A DNA stretch of 64,000 nt from Acanthosepion esculentum (GCA_964036315.1 OZ038507.1:61566416-61630415), one strand, 5' to 3'; shown: positions 31,961-44,200, counted from the first letter of the stretch. Program-made: numbers and translations. The notes: generated from the letters alone by a model not told the origin.

Positions 31961-33764
31961 TAGAAAGTCCCCTATCGTATTCGTCAAATATTTTACCTTA
32001 ACAACTTTAACAAAATATTGCATTAACAATCATAAATATGAATGCTGGTCATTATTTTAAGAAGTAAGGGGGTACAAATGAAAAGATTTGAGATTTTAAT
32101 TTTTTTTTTTTTTGTTCATTTCACTGAAACAGACGTTAAACAATTCTGTCTTCCCTTCTTTTCCTTCATTTTCTCAAGTTGCGTCTTTGATATGTCCTGT
32201 CTTCTCAGGCGATCAAAACAGAATAATCCGTTTTTATGAGATATTAGCGGTAGACATTAAACACTTCTAATTTTCTTTCTTTCTTTTTTTCACTGAAACC
32301 ATGTATCGTCTCTGATATGTCCTTTGTCTTTCCACATGATCAAAACGAAATAGGCCGGTATTTATGGGATATTGGCAGGGCGTAACGGTCGTGCGATGGG
32401 GACAAGCACAATTATTATATGATTATTTTTTAATTGTTTTTCTTTTAATTTTCTAGAAATATTCACACATTTTCTCCGTCTTTTGAACAGGATTAGAAGG
32501 TTTATCCCTTGTTTACTATTGCGGATTGGGTTTCCAGTTCCTTCTACTAAATTCTTCTCATTCTCTTTCACTCGCAGTAGCCCCTTACATCTTAGTGGTA
32601 TCATCGCCTTTCTTGGAGTAAAATGATTTTTAAAAATTGAAAACAAATTGAAACAAATCTCCACATCCACATACAACTTGGATGGATTTGAAACGGATAT
32701 GGGTCGTGGGGGCTAATTTTGCTTTCTGTCTGGTAACAACCCCTGGGTAACAGGAAAATAGTATAGAGCAAAGTGAGCTGCCGTTTGAAGTCATTTTATG
32801 ACTCTTTCTGTATTTAAGCTGAATGCATTTTCTATTAAATGCAGCATTTTAAATGGACAACAAAATTCTTTTAGATTTGAAATCTGGTCATCTTGCTGTC
32901 AGATTTCTAATGAGCTTTCCTCGTTGGCACCTCGACTTTAAGCGCAGTACTAGATTGGCAGCTAGGTCTCGTCGTTTTTGTAGTTGAAATAGCTAGGTGT
33001 AGCCGTAAGTTCTATGCTAACATTTTTTTTCCTCGCTTGTTGATTCTTCCGGCGTTTTACTTTTCTAGTCAATTTCGATCTTCTAGAATTTAAATGCAAT
33101 GTCAAACGATATCTTTTGTCTTCCTTTCTTTTTCTTTTTTTTCTCTCTCTCTCTTCTTTTATTGTTCTCTCTCCTCAATCATGTTTTTCTTTTTCTCTTC
33201 TTTCACGGTCAATAATCTCCTTGCGTTTTAGTGGCTTTATTGCATTGCTTGGGGTGAAATGATTTTTAAAAAAAAAGACAAAATAAACTTTTAAATGCTC
33301 TAATTCAAGAATCTAGAATTTTATAGGAAATGAAAAAGACGTGCGTGTTTGCTAAAAAGTTCATTTTTGTTAGTGTTTATTATATATGCATAATAAAGGG
33401 GGGGGGGACGATAAGATATCAACTGACTCATCCAAGCAACGGCGGTCGGAGCGGAAGTCGGGAAAGGTAGCCCGTCGCGGGAGGTAACATTTTTTTTTTT
33501 AATAAGAAAGTAATTTAAAATAAAAGGGGAACATAAAACAATAAAAAAAAGAACGCAATAAACCAAGTTTATTTATTGTTCTTTCTCTTGAGGGGAGAAT
33601 ATAAACATTTTTATAAAAACAAGATAAATTAGATAATTGATTAATAAAAACGTGAAGTTAAAAAAAAATCAATAAATATAATAGCTTAAGTTTGTTTATT
33701 ACATTTGCATTTTAAGAGAAACGTTTTTAAAATAATTAAAGAAAGTCAGACGGTTAGTAAAATG
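31961..33764. other. A+T-rich stretch without recognised genes
   Basis: Two T/C-rich blocks near 32100-32340 repeat the phrase GATATGTCCT...CGATCAAAACAG...TATGGGATATT, so there is a local duplication of about 180 bp. No coding sequence is supported. Confidence 0.45.
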
Positions 33765-34374
33765 AAGGTTGTTCCAATAACTTGGACCGATTTTAAATGT
33801 GAATTAAGTTTAAGCGTCTAATGATTTTTTTTTTCTTCTTTTTCTTTCAGGTTTAGCAACTTAAGTCTTTGGCAATTTCAACCACGGAAAGATTAACAAT
33901 CAAACAACGTGTTAAAGTTTCAAGAGTGCAGTTGAAAGAATTGTTCGTAAATTCAAACAAACTGTGTCGGTGGCAGTTGTGAAAACACAACTGCGTGCTC
34001 GTTTACGCCGTTCAGCTGAAAACATTGCGGCAGTGCACAAAAATGAGGTCGAAAATCCAGACCCCTCTATTCGTCATCGCGCGCAGGAATTGAACCCTCT
34101 CCACAACAACGTTACATCGTTTCCAATTGCACTCTCGGTTGGTCGATTATGTTGACCAAAAAAATCGCGAAGTGCGCGAAATGCATTTCTGTTTGAACGT
34201 CCATTTTCGCAATAGGCTTCGATAACTTTAACACGTTGGTTGATTGTTAATCTTTCCGTGGTTGAAATTGCCAATGACTTAAGTTGTTAAATAATGAAAG
34301 AAAAAGAAAAATATCATTAGACGCTTAAACTTAATTAATATTTAAAATCTGTCCAAGTTATTGGAGCACCCTTT
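33765..34374. mobile_element. Mariner-type fold-back element
   Basis: Arms 33765-33920 and 34224-34374 are long inverted repeats starting A(A/G)GGTTGTTCCAATAACTTGG and its counterpart. Each arm encodes the start of the same transposase outward-in: LAISTTERLTIKQRVKV on plus, and MAISTTERLTINQRVKVIEA, then YCENGRS, on minus. The loop carries, on plus, VRKFKQTVSVAVVKTQ, then RRSAENIAAV and RAQEL. This resembles the N-terminal helix-turn-helix of arthropod mariner-like/DUF4817 proteins. No DDE catalytic region is present. Confidence 0.75.
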
Positions 34375-34416
34375 ATAACTATTAAATTTGATGTGAAACT
34401 TTGCAAAAAAATATAG

Positions 34417-35167
34417 TGTGCGGATCTATTACGCACGAACATACATACAAACATACAAATTACATTTACAATGCCAAGCATTCATTGGTTAATAAATCAC
34501 CACTACGTTTCTACAGGCAATTTACAAATCGCAGTAATGCGACAATTTTGTAATCGCTCTATTTTTAAGTAGTCAATTTTGTGCACTTTTGAGAGAAACG
34601 GATCACAGAAGCTTTCTTAAGTCTCCCGAAAGCTCGCTCGCTGATTGGACGATGCCAACCAATGAGATCGTTTGCACATGAAGAATAATTCTTCCCGCGC
34701 AACGATGTGGAGCCTATAGTCGCTTATTTAAGCCAAGATATTTTTCATCTCAATTAGTGAGAATTCAACTGCCAAACGAACCCACGACAGTTGAAACCAT
34801 GCGCCAACCTTCTCACTCACACACACACACACACATATGCTGAACATAACTTGTACACACTCACAAAAAAACTCTTCTTACACAGCAATATCTTTCAAGT
34901 ACAATCAATACAAGAGACTCTCATAAAAAATTTTCCAGTGAACCTTAAACCAAATTACTATCTCTCACTGAACACTAAAATAACAGTTAAAGAGAGGTTA
35001 ACTCAACATGCATTTACGTAAGAAAGGTTTTCTTTCACATCATTGTTTGATATTGTACATCTTGTTAAAATAGATATTTTATGTGTAACAATGTCTTTAG
35101 GTTATCCTTCCTGCGTGAGCGTTGTTTCCTATTCAAAAGTTAAATTAATGTGGTGAAGTCCGCCACA
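34417..35167 (+). mobile_element. Solo LTR family C (copy 1), TSD ATAG
   Basis: Runs TGTGCGGATC...GAAGTCCGCCACA with ATAG at 34413-34416 and 35168-35171. It aligns with the minus-strand LTR at 47010 (GCATTCATTGG, TTTTGTGCACTTTTG, CATGCGCCAACCTTCTCACTC). A TATA-like CTTATTTAAGCC lies near 34723. The short open frame at 34791-35021 is part of the LTR. Confidence 0.87.
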
Positions 35168-35171
35168 ATAG

Positions 35172-36073
35172 TATGACTCGGAAAAAAAAAACTCGCCGAA
35201 AATAAGTCGATTAAAGGTGTATGGTTTGTAACTTTTTTGATTTAATTTTCAAAAAGAGATACATTTTTGTTTTTTATTAATGAGGAAAGTGACTTTCACC
35301 GACCTAAATTTAACACATCTGGAGCCTATTTGAGGCCTATATAAGAAGTAGAGTTGACAGAAAAATGTAAAAGGTATAAGAATCTAGAAGGATACAAGTT
35401 AGAGGAAGATTCCAGAAGAGCAAGGAATTTTAGCTGTTACCAATTTTGGATGTTTCTCGCGAAAGAAGCAAGACGCAAACAGAGAAATAAACAGAAAAGG
35501 AAGAAAAAGCTAAAAGAAACCAGAAAAGTGGGGGAAAAAAATAATAATAATCGAACTATGTTTTAAAAAAGAGGGTGCAAATTAACGCCTTGCTTAGTGT
35601 GAAATGATTTAAAAAAAAATGATTCCTGTCGCATTTTTACTTCACCAAGTTAAAACATAGACCTTTACAAAAATTCTCTAAACACTTTCTCCAGACCGAT
35701 CGTCAAAAGTTTAAAATATACTGGTAAAATAAAGAGATTTAATAAAAATGGCATGCTAAATTTTGTAAAATTTGTTTGGGATATTTGCTTCATGCTGTTC
35801 TCTGGTGAAGGAAAAGCCAACAGACTACTTTTTAAAATATCAAAAGAAAAAAAATATCTGCCTCGTTAATTTGAGATACTACGATTGTCAATGTTGTATT
35901 GGCCAAGGAAACTCAAGTCTTATCTAACTTACAAAAAGTTTCTAGGTCAATACATATGTCGGCTAGATTTCATATCCTGTTGAGTTTGTAGTAACATTGC
36001 TTTGTAACATTATTTATAAATTGCGTTCTTTACTAATATGTGCAGGTGTTATAAATTATGTAATTTATTTATA
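35172..36073. other. Unassigned A+T-rich DNA
   Basis: A 70-aa Lys/Arg-rich frame at 35354-35566 has no recognisable domain and is probably fortuitous. Confidence 0.35.
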
Positions 36074-37287
36074 TCTATAAAACAAAAGGTGTGTGTGTGT
36101 GTCTGTCTGTCTGTGTATGCTGTGTATGCACGTCCATATTTCCCGACTGATTTCGATAAAATTTTACACATATGTTGGAAGTTTAATAAATTAGGTCAAC
36201 TCCTCTCCCACAACCCAGGTTTGACAGAAAAATAGATAAAACTGAAGGCGGATACGACTTTTTGCAAAAACCAAGACAAAGTTACACACGAACAATTTTT
36301 TTTACTGGATGAGCACTTAATGCAAAACATGGCTCATGTTACAAGGTTTATGTAGAATGCTTGATAGTTTTCCTGTGACATTGGCTTCACACAAAAAATT
36401 GTGAAAAAGTCGGGTTTTTCGTGTTACTTAAAATAAAAATTTGAATAACATCCTCATTTTTTATCTGATTTTCTTCAAACAAGTCGCAAAATATTGCCAT
36501 CATGCAAGAAATAAGATAGTGTGGTTTTAGTCCTACTCGCTTCCACACGTATAACGAAAAACCACAAAAAAAATTGTTAAAAATACCCCTTTTTTGGCCA
36601 TAACTCCCTGGTTTTTCATCCGATGCTTTCCAAATTTGCCATATAAATTACATATGACACACAAATTGTCTTGCGTGAATGTTTGGTTTAGATTATTTCA
36701 GTTAAGTGGATGAAATCTGCGATAAACTAGGTCCAAAATCAGTTTTTGGCATTTAGCCAATAGTTTCTTCATATGATTCCATCCTAAATTGGCATTTGAA
36801 CAATCTTTGATGCAAAGATTGTTTGTGAAGTATTATTGAAGCGTTAAAAGCGAAAAATTCCTGAAGAACCTCTTATTAACCTCAGCTTTACAGTAAACGT
36901 GCGAAGGAGAGGCGGGAGCGTTCATACGTTTGCATTTGCAGTTGAATCAAACTCTGACGCTTCATCTGTTTTTGTTTGATTATTAGATTTGTGAACAATG
37001 CTATACTATTTGAAAGTTATTACGGCAATAAGAAATTTACTGAATATCGAAAACATTGAAACAATTTAACCTCGAGTAACCACCACAAAAGAAGGTTTTA
37101 TCGATGAGTTCCTTTATTAAGAACTAGTCAAACACTTACGAAGGACATACGGTAAAAAATGAGGGGGTGAATAGCTTAGTATACCAACGGATGATGCATG
37201 CAAGCGTGGACGCAGACCGGCATTTCTAGGCAGTTTATACGGGGTGTTATACAAGTATACCTGGGCAACGCCGGGTACCTCAGCTAG
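36074..37287 (+). mobile_element. Non-autonomous Helitron
   Basis: Starts TCTATAAAACAAAAGG after an A and ends CAGCTAG before a T, as expected for insertion between A and T. A G+C-rich potential hairpin CCTGGGCAACGCCGGG lies about 10 bases before the terminal CTAG. There are no terminal inverted repeats and no target duplication. The 1.2-kb interior has a (GTGTGTCTGTCTG) block near the left end and no Rep or helicase reading frame, so it depends on another element. Confidence 0.75.
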
Positions 37288-37413
37288 TAAGTTATATAAG
37301 CTGGTTTTAACCTGTCAATCGAGACCCAGAAGATGTTAAGACTCGGCGACCTTTTATGGGTAAAATGAAGAAAATAAAATAAAAATAGCAATTTATAGAC
37401 CATTTACTAAGTA

Positions 37414-38428
37414 CTGTATATATTCGTGTAACGCTCGACCTCGCGTATCGTGCGACCTCAAAATTTTCACTTATAAAAAATGACTTTATCATGTACCTTG
37501 TGTATCACGCGTGTTTCTTTTCTGAGAGATATAAATAACTATAGACTAACCTCTTTTCCTCTCTTTATCCCATTTTCTAGTTAAATATGTTTTTAAAAAA
37601 AGTAAAAGAGAATGATAAAAGTATCGTTAGTAACGCTATACTCGTTGCATAAATGCCGTACATCCATAAACAACCGAGCGAGAAATAGCTAAACGTCTTA
37701 TCAACGTAAAAGATGGAAAAGATGCATATTCGCTATGTTTGTATTTTATAATACGATACTAATATGTTAATATTATATGCACTATTATTGGATACAGTTA
37801 ATTAAAACATCAGTTTTATCAAAATCATGTTACAGCTCTACTTTCTGACTACAGTAAATGGATATATAGTTTGGGTCAGCAGTACATACGCTAATTTTAT
37901 ATCTCGTGTATGATGTGACCCCCTTAAAATTAGCTTCAAAAGTCACATGATATGCGAGGTACTTGCTTCTTTAAATAATGATCTACATTCAAAATTATGA
38001 TTGCCATTGTAATATTTGGTTTAAGTTGTTAAACTCAAATATTTGACGATGCAATAAGCCTTACATCAGTTCGGTCTTAGGCCTGCTACTGGTAACACGT
38101 AACCCGAGGTGCTCCTGAATTGCAATAAAACTAACCCAACTCTATACATTGAATAAAAAACACCGAGAAAAACATAGTTGATAAACAATTATATAACGTT
38201 CTCGGCACTTCTAGGAAAGCGAAGATGGTTATCTATTTTTTTTTCAGATCTTCTCACTCTTATCTTTTTCAAAATCATTTTTATTTTAAATACAGCTGTA
38301 CTTTTTGACTACAGTAAATGGATATATAGTAGCCAGAGCCAGCAGTACATACGTTAATTTTATATCTTGTGCATGAGCCCCTTAAAATTAGGTCTTCAAA
38401 AGGTCGTATGATACGCGAGTATATACGG
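37414..38428. mobile_element. TA-flanked DNA transposon, non-autonomous
   Basis: The left end CTGTATATATTCGTGTAACG and the right end inverse CCGTATATACTCGCGTATC form inverted repeats, each next to a TA (37412-37413, 38429-38430). This is the signature of the Tc1/mariner/pogo superfamily. The right 140 bp (CTACAGTAAATGGATATATAG to GGTCG..ATGATACGCGAG) is also present at about 37850-37965, so the right end is duplicated inside. No transposase frame. Confidence 0.7.
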
Positions 38429-38573
38429 TAATTTAAAAAGTAAAATTGAATTAAATTTCCTAATCAAAAATAACAAAATAAACTTCATGCTCAAGTAAAA
38501 ATAATTCACAAAATAAAATGAAGACATTTATTAATTTTATTAACTGGGTATTCTACAGAAACATATACTTCCA

Positions 38574-38578
<5 letters not shown>

Positions 38579-38642
<64 letters not shown>
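38579..38642. repeat. (GT)n microsatellite, about 31 units
   Basis: An uninterrupted GT run, the longest pure dinucleotide tract in the window. Confidence 0.95.
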
Positions 38643-38643
<1 letters not shown>

Positions 38644-38849
38644 TTGACTATGTGGGAAAATGAAATAACATCAATAAACAGAAAAAATAAATACATTCTT
38701 CCATGATGCAAGTAATAAAGTAACCTGAAAGGGTTTTTGGTCCTCTGCTCAACCTTTTGACCACGATTAGGGAAAAGACAGATCTTTATCTTTCCACTTG
38801 AGTTGTTCGGACGTGTTTTCTCAACTCCACTCATGCAGTAAGTGGATTG

Positions 38850-39345
38850 GTTGTTCCAACGCAGCTCAAAGCTGACATGAGATCGACCATTTCAACCATT
38901 ATTATCCTTACTTACCTTAACTCACTTCTAGACCAGAAAAAGAAAACTGACATACTCAAGAAACATCAAGAGCTTTGTTCCCACTGGGAAACATCTCTTT
39001 TCCCAGGTCGACCGACACCTGAACTCTCTTGCTCCATGATTTAGCAGAAGGCAGATGAAGATGTCCCCGCTGGCAAATGTCTCTTTTCCCTGGTCAACTG
39101 ACGACTGAGCTCTGTTTCCACTTTCCATCATAAAATAGTGCCTGCATATGTCTTCTAAAACCTCCACCTATGAAGTTTTAGTTTAGTCATTCCAACTCAA
39201 CACCAGGCTGACTTAATCTTGACCATTATAATTACCAGTGAAGTAAGTACAACCTTTGTTTGGTCGTTCCAACCCAGTGCAAGGCTGACTTGAGCTCGAC
39301 CATTATAACGATACTTATCCTAACTTCTGGACAAAAAAAAGTTCA
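38850..39345. repeat. Local imperfect repeats
   Basis: GTTCCAAC.CAG...AGCTGAC.T.AG.TCGACCATT occurs near 38860, 39190 and 39262. A second unit CAACTGG/CACTGGGAAACATCTCTTTTCC occurs near 38980 and 39068. Patchy tandem duplication; no gene. Confidence 0.55.
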
Positions 39346-39905
39346 AGTTTTATAAAAAGACAAACATTTCATTCCTCTTGTCTTTCTTCCTTTTACCCCA
39401 AGATGTATCAAAACGTGGATGAAAACGCCCCACTGGGTAAAAAAAAGAATAAATGGTCTGTAGTAGAAATCCAAGTTTTGTTTCTTCTACAGTAATTGTT
39501 TACAAATAAAATACGCACAAGCACACAAACCTCAACTACACCTACCTGATCCGAAACCAAAGCAAACGCCAACCTGATAATGACATCCTCACAGATGAAT
39601 TATCTGCTGTGGAAGACACTTCAGATGGAGAATTGTCGAATTTACAGCAATTTTAGACTAAAACTTCGATTATAACTACACGTGAGTAACCTTACTCTGT
39701 TCCCTACAGGCAAGCAGCCAATTATTTGCTGGCGAGCCACCGATGGAAAAGTCAGCGGTCCTCTGATGGCAGCCACCGGTGGGCTCTAGCGGTCCGCCAG
39801 TGATAACATTGCCGAGACGAAAACGCCGGTAGATTGGTAGCTTGCGTGTAGAGTTGTTAAGTTTCATAAACCAAGTAATACTATTGGCAAGATAACCAGA
39901 TTTGT
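39346..39905. other. Unassigned, with a short coding-like patch
   Basis: Plus-strand 39531-39655 reads as an acidic, open stretch (DNDILTDELSAVEDTSDGEL and onwards) ending in TAG. It could be the C-terminus of a decayed protein, but I do not recognise it. Confidence 0.3.
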
Positions 39906-39909
39906 TTTC

Positions 39910-40620
39910 TTTTCATTTTGGAAGTTTTATTTGTCCCATGTTATCTCTCAGTCAATCCACTGGATTGTGGGTGGTATGATGTAGTTCTTAGTCTGTGAAA
40001 GCCTATTTTGAAAATTCACTGAAAAACTCACTTTCAAAGTGAATTTCTCTGTCGGTGACAAAATAAAACGAAACTCCATTCATTTAGAAATTACATGGCC
40101 ACTGTTCTAGCTATGGTGTCTTGCATGGGTGTAGCTACAGCCTATCGGGTTGCTCTGTTTATGTATGTTAGAATGTATTTCGCTGTTGATGAATTTATGC
40201 TGTTGGCGGCAATGGGCCTACAATGTCAATATGTACAGTTTGATTCGTGTAGAGAGTAGTAGGAATGGAACTACTGCTGACTTTGTGCGGTGATTAACTC
40301 TAGTTGAAAATTGAGGAAATCTTTGGTTCATGAACATATGTTCTTATCCTGTCAGGCCACAAGTAGGGAGATTTTATCAGTTTTACTGTAGCAGTGGGTC
40401 CTGGGAGTGATATGTCATATAAGGTATCATGGATTGCCTGGCACGATGCTTGTGTAATAAATGGTCTTGGGTAAGTTACTATAATATGGTTTTGTTACTA
40501 ACAGTGTAGGCCTTCAGGCTTTTTATGTAGGTCTTTATTTCTGTGTTACACTCTTGTTGTTCGACGAGGTAAATCACAAAGTTGACTGTCACTGCATTTG
40601 CTGATGTTGTGTATTTTTTT
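39910..40620 (-). pseudogene. Gypsy (CsRn1-like) integrase relic
   Basis: Minus-strand pieces in shifting frames match a Ty3/Gypsy spacer and integrase. They run IHDTLYDISLPGPTATVKLI, PYLWPDRIRTYV (zinc-finger region, with LP replacing the expected second His), RTKSAVVP, DIVGPLPPTA at about 40235-40206, then YFVTDREIHFESEFFSEF and ELHHTTHNPVD for the DDE core. The Asp in VTDRE is visible. Frameshifts separate the blocks, and RNase H and the C-terminal domain are missing. It is a different, older copy than the element at 56494-61004. Confidence 0.65.
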
Positions 40621-40884
40621 TGTCGCGAAACATTTTTTATCTCCCAACCCACAGTTTGAAAAAACCCTACCCTAAACCATTATAAAAATATAGCGTCCGT
40701 AGTAGAAACCCAAGTTTTTTTTGTTTTAAATTAATTGTTTACATGTGAACGCGTACACGTCTAAACTCGCAACCTTCAAATTTCATTGACTGAATAAGAA
40801 CGAATGTTATGTTTTCATTTTTATTTTCTGAATTTTAAGAGAGGTTTTTCATTTTGTTATGTAAGTATTTAAATAGATTCGCCA

Positions 40885-41480
40885 GCATCTATATTACATA
40901 TTTACAAGTCTACCATTCATCCATGCTCTGAATATTGCTGCCATATATGGTCTGGTGCTCCTGCTATATATTTAGAGATTCTTGATAAATTCCAAAGAAG
41001 AATCTATCTTACATATTTATAAGTCTACCATTCGTCCAGGCTTTGAATATTGCTGTTACATCTCGTCCGGTGCTTCTGCTATATATTCAGATATTCTTGA
41101 TAAAATCTAAAGAATATAACCTGCAATGTTATTGAGCCTCACCTGGCATCTCAGCTTCTGTCACTTTCCCGCCACCGTAACGTACCTTCTCTGTGTCTTT
41201 TCTACAAATACTTTCAACTAATTGTTCTGATAAACTTTCCTCTCCATTAAGTTTGTTATAATCTTCCTAAACCAGATCTTTTTCTGATTCATGTTACACA
41301 AATTTCCACCACTGCCCGGATGTGAACGCTCCGAAACCCAATTCTATCAAACACGCAACGGCTCCGCACACACCTTCCGCTTTCCTCAAACCAAAAAAAC
41401 ATAAAATCCAATTTTTTACCCCATAGCACCCATTCCCGCCTAAAGAAGCGAAATAGGAATTGGAGCCGATCTGAGCCTAT
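40885..41480 (+). pseudogene. Jockey/CR1-like LINE RT C-terminus with tandem duplication
   Basis: Plus-strand reads LHIYKSTIHPCSEYCCHIWS, then GAPAIYLEILDKFQRRI. It then repeats as LYKSTIRPGFEYCCYISSGA, then SAIYSDILDKI, about 115 bp downstream. The sequence continues through SRHRNVPSLCLFYKYFQ and a LPLSSNQ-type tail. This is the C-terminal region of a Jockey/CR1-type LINE. The duplicated YKST..EYCC block shows a local tandem duplication. Frameshifts and stops are present. Confidence 0.7.
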
Positions 41481-42735
41481 GAAACGACTTAAAAGCCCAT
41501 CAAATGACGTCTTCGGCAGTCGGTCGGCACAACAGCCAGGGTTTACACGCTCGTCAGAACGCAACCATCACGCCCAAAGTCAACTGGCCTCCCATCTCCA
41601 ACAACTCGCCAAAGACCGTTGCCGCAGTATGTCACGACTCACCCACCCTCTGCTACCGTAAGCCTCTGCGGATGACTTTACTTATCTCTTTCTTTCAAGG
41701 AAAGACTTTCACACCACTTCACCATTCGTTGTATTTTTTGTGAAAAGATTTTATCGCTTTTTCCAACGAAGGTGTCTTCTCGTCAACGTTACCAGTGAAA
41801 AAAAAAACAGAAAAGGAAAACAACAAACAAAGGAGATGAAAGAAGAAAGGCCTATATAGACAATTCAACTTTATTAGAGAGAAGCAGAAGTATAAAAAAA
41901 GATGAGAAAAAAAGGGAAGTTCACAACTGCACTGCTAAAAAAGTCCTCTTAGCTCGTAAGAATTCAATCTTATGTAGGTAACAAAGAAAGAGTTAGAGAG
42001 AAAATAGAGAAAGAAGAGTCAAGATTCCACTTACGATATTGTGTCACAAAGTTGTTTTAAAACTCTTTCTCGACCCGTTTCTTTTTTGTCGAGTAAAGGG
42101 GAAAAGAAAGGGAAAGGGTTAACTCCCTTACATTCGAATATTGTAGATAACAGTCCTTTGGCTAGGGACAAAAATGGTCTATTTCCCTTCTTTTGGTAGT
42201 TCGAGTAGTTCCTCACAAAACATTTGAAAATGGCTGCCTCCTTCCCACGTGTAGCAATATTCAGAGGTTAGATGAACCAAATGTCCTTTTCTATCTTCGA
42301 AGGTTTCCTTTTCCTTTAGCCGCAGATAAATTCTACCTTGTTGGTTTATTCTACCGCGCCAAGGTATCTACCAATCCTTTCAATTATTGAGAGTGTCCTC
42401 AAAATTCCATTTATCCAGTACTTAGGATAAATAAACAGTCCTGGGAGAATACTGCGCTACATCTCTGTCTTCAAACGGAGACTATAACTAAACACGCCTA
42501 GCTTTTTAGGCGAATTTTTCCGCTCCCCGCATCTTAAATCCTTGCGACTAATTCTGTCTTTGTCTTAGTCGACTTGCTGGACAACTTTAACGTCTTATTT
42601 CGACGGAGGAGAAGATAGCTCGTCCTTTCACTGTCGTCGCGAATCTCCCACTAACTTTCCACTTTGAATTTCTTCTGGCAAGGCGGGAACTGTCATCAGG
42701 ACCAATCAGGAGACAAGATCCGATCACGTGACATA
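41481..42735. other. Unassigned, possibly an undelimited LTR
   Basis: G+C-balanced patches and a TATA-like CCTATATAGAC at 41852 recall the LTRs elsewhere. A possible TGTGAAAAG...CACGTGACA pair spans 41739-42733, but the flanks do not match and no second copy exists in the window. No gene. Confidence 0.3.
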
Positions 42736-43617
42736 TTCATCGAAAGGGAGTGGAACAACATATAGAGAGAAGGAGAGAGAGAGAAAGAAAGGGAGAAGAA
42801 AGAGACAGGAATATAACGAAGTGTGCCAAAATAAAATTTCAACATTTGTTAATACAATTATTTATTTCTTAAACCTCTGTTGTTTCTTCATTTTTCTGCC
42901 ACCATACGCTTAATATAACAAGTCTTGCTTTGTGCTTGACGTGTTTTTTTGTCCCGTTACTGAAGCTTCTTTTTGGTGGTGGTGGTGGTGGTGGTGGTGG
43001 TGGTGATTGCAGTTAAAGATGGTCTGATTGACGAGCTCAGCTTTACAAAACAACAGTTCGCTCCATTTGGCCATCGGCGCCTGAATTGAAAATCCTCAAC
43101 AACGACGAGGCATCATTTACCTGGCTGGTGGTGCGAAGGGCCCTCTGGGTCGGCAAGAATCTGTACGCATAAGAGGCTGGCGGTTTCGGCCAGGCGCCTT
43201 CACTGTGGTGATTGGGAGGAGTTCATGTGTGAGTTGATTGAAGGCTACATGGTTCAGCGTTTTGGACGGAAAGTTCTTTGTCATAGAAGCCAGTTCCGTT
43301 TTTACCAGACTACTGTTTTTGTTTTATTCTGTTCGCATTTAAACGTATAGTTTACTTTTTTCATCTCATTTATTTGAACGAACTTAAAGAATTTTTGATC
43401 GGAAATCCTTTTTGTTAATTTGTTTTAACTTTTTGAACATTTAAATTTTTCTTTTTAGTCTTTTCAATTTTCCCTCCTCGGTTTTCCGGCTACACATTTA
43501 TTTTATTTCTCTGGATTAACTTCTAGTTTTCCCAGACTTCTGTTTTTCTCTAATTTTTAATTCGGCTTTATTTCTTAAACGTTACTGTCTTTAGTTTAAA
43601 CTCCTTTCTTCTTTTTT
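42736..43617. other. Unassigned with (GGT)n microsatellite
   Basis: A (GA)-rich block lies at 42764-42800 and a pure (GGT)n tract at 42975-43005. A G+C-richer stretch at 43020-43260 has short open frames in several frames but no recognisable domain. Confidence 0.4.
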
Positions 43618-43790
43618 CGTCTTTGGGCGAAGTTTAATTTCATTTTCGTCTTTAGGTGGACTTTATTTTCATTTTTGTCTTTGGGCGGACTTTATTTTCA
43701 TTTTCGTCTTTGGGTGGACTTTATTTTCATTTTCGTCTTTGGGCGGACTTTATTTTCATTTTCGTCTTTGGGTAAACTTCATTTTGCATA
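43618..43790 (+). repeat. 29-bp minisatellite, six copies
   Basis: CGTCTTTGGGCGGACTTTAT plus TTTCATTTT recurs exactly every 29 bp at 43618, 43647, 43676, 43705, 43734 and 43763. Units alternate GGGCGG and GGGTGG, indicating a 58-bp higher-order pair in part of the array. Confidence 0.92.
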
Positions 43791-44200
43791 GTTTTATTTT
43801 AATTTTCTCTTTTTTCTTTTCTTTTAATTTTTAAATTAAACCTTTTTGTTTTAATTCTTTATAGTTTTATCAAAGATTAATTGTAAATTTGTCCACCAAT
43901 CTTTTTTCTGTAGTTAATTCAAACTTATTTGTTTTCCTGGCTAAACCAGTTTTTCCTTTATTGCATACTTTCTTTTTATATTGTTATTTTTTTTCACACC
44001 TGTTATTGTTGATTCTTTTTTTAACTTCTTCTATTTTGTAGAAGCAATTTACTTATTTATTATTTTTTTAATCTTAATTTTTTATCTGTTGACGTTTTCT
44101 CCTCGTCTCCCCCAGCTCCACTGTTTTTATTTTCATTACAAGAAAAAAATAATAATATATTTTCCCGCTTGGCTATACTGAAGATTTTTAAAAAATCAAT

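Noticed and set aside
41739..42733. Possible additional solo LTR (TGTGAAAAG...CACGTGACA)
   Set aside because: The flanking tetramers do not match and no second copy is in the window, so the boundaries cannot be defended.
42975..43260. Coding exon after the (GGT)n tract
   Set aside because: Short open segments with a protein-like look (for example NDEASFTWLVVRRALW), but no splice context, homologue or consistent frame.
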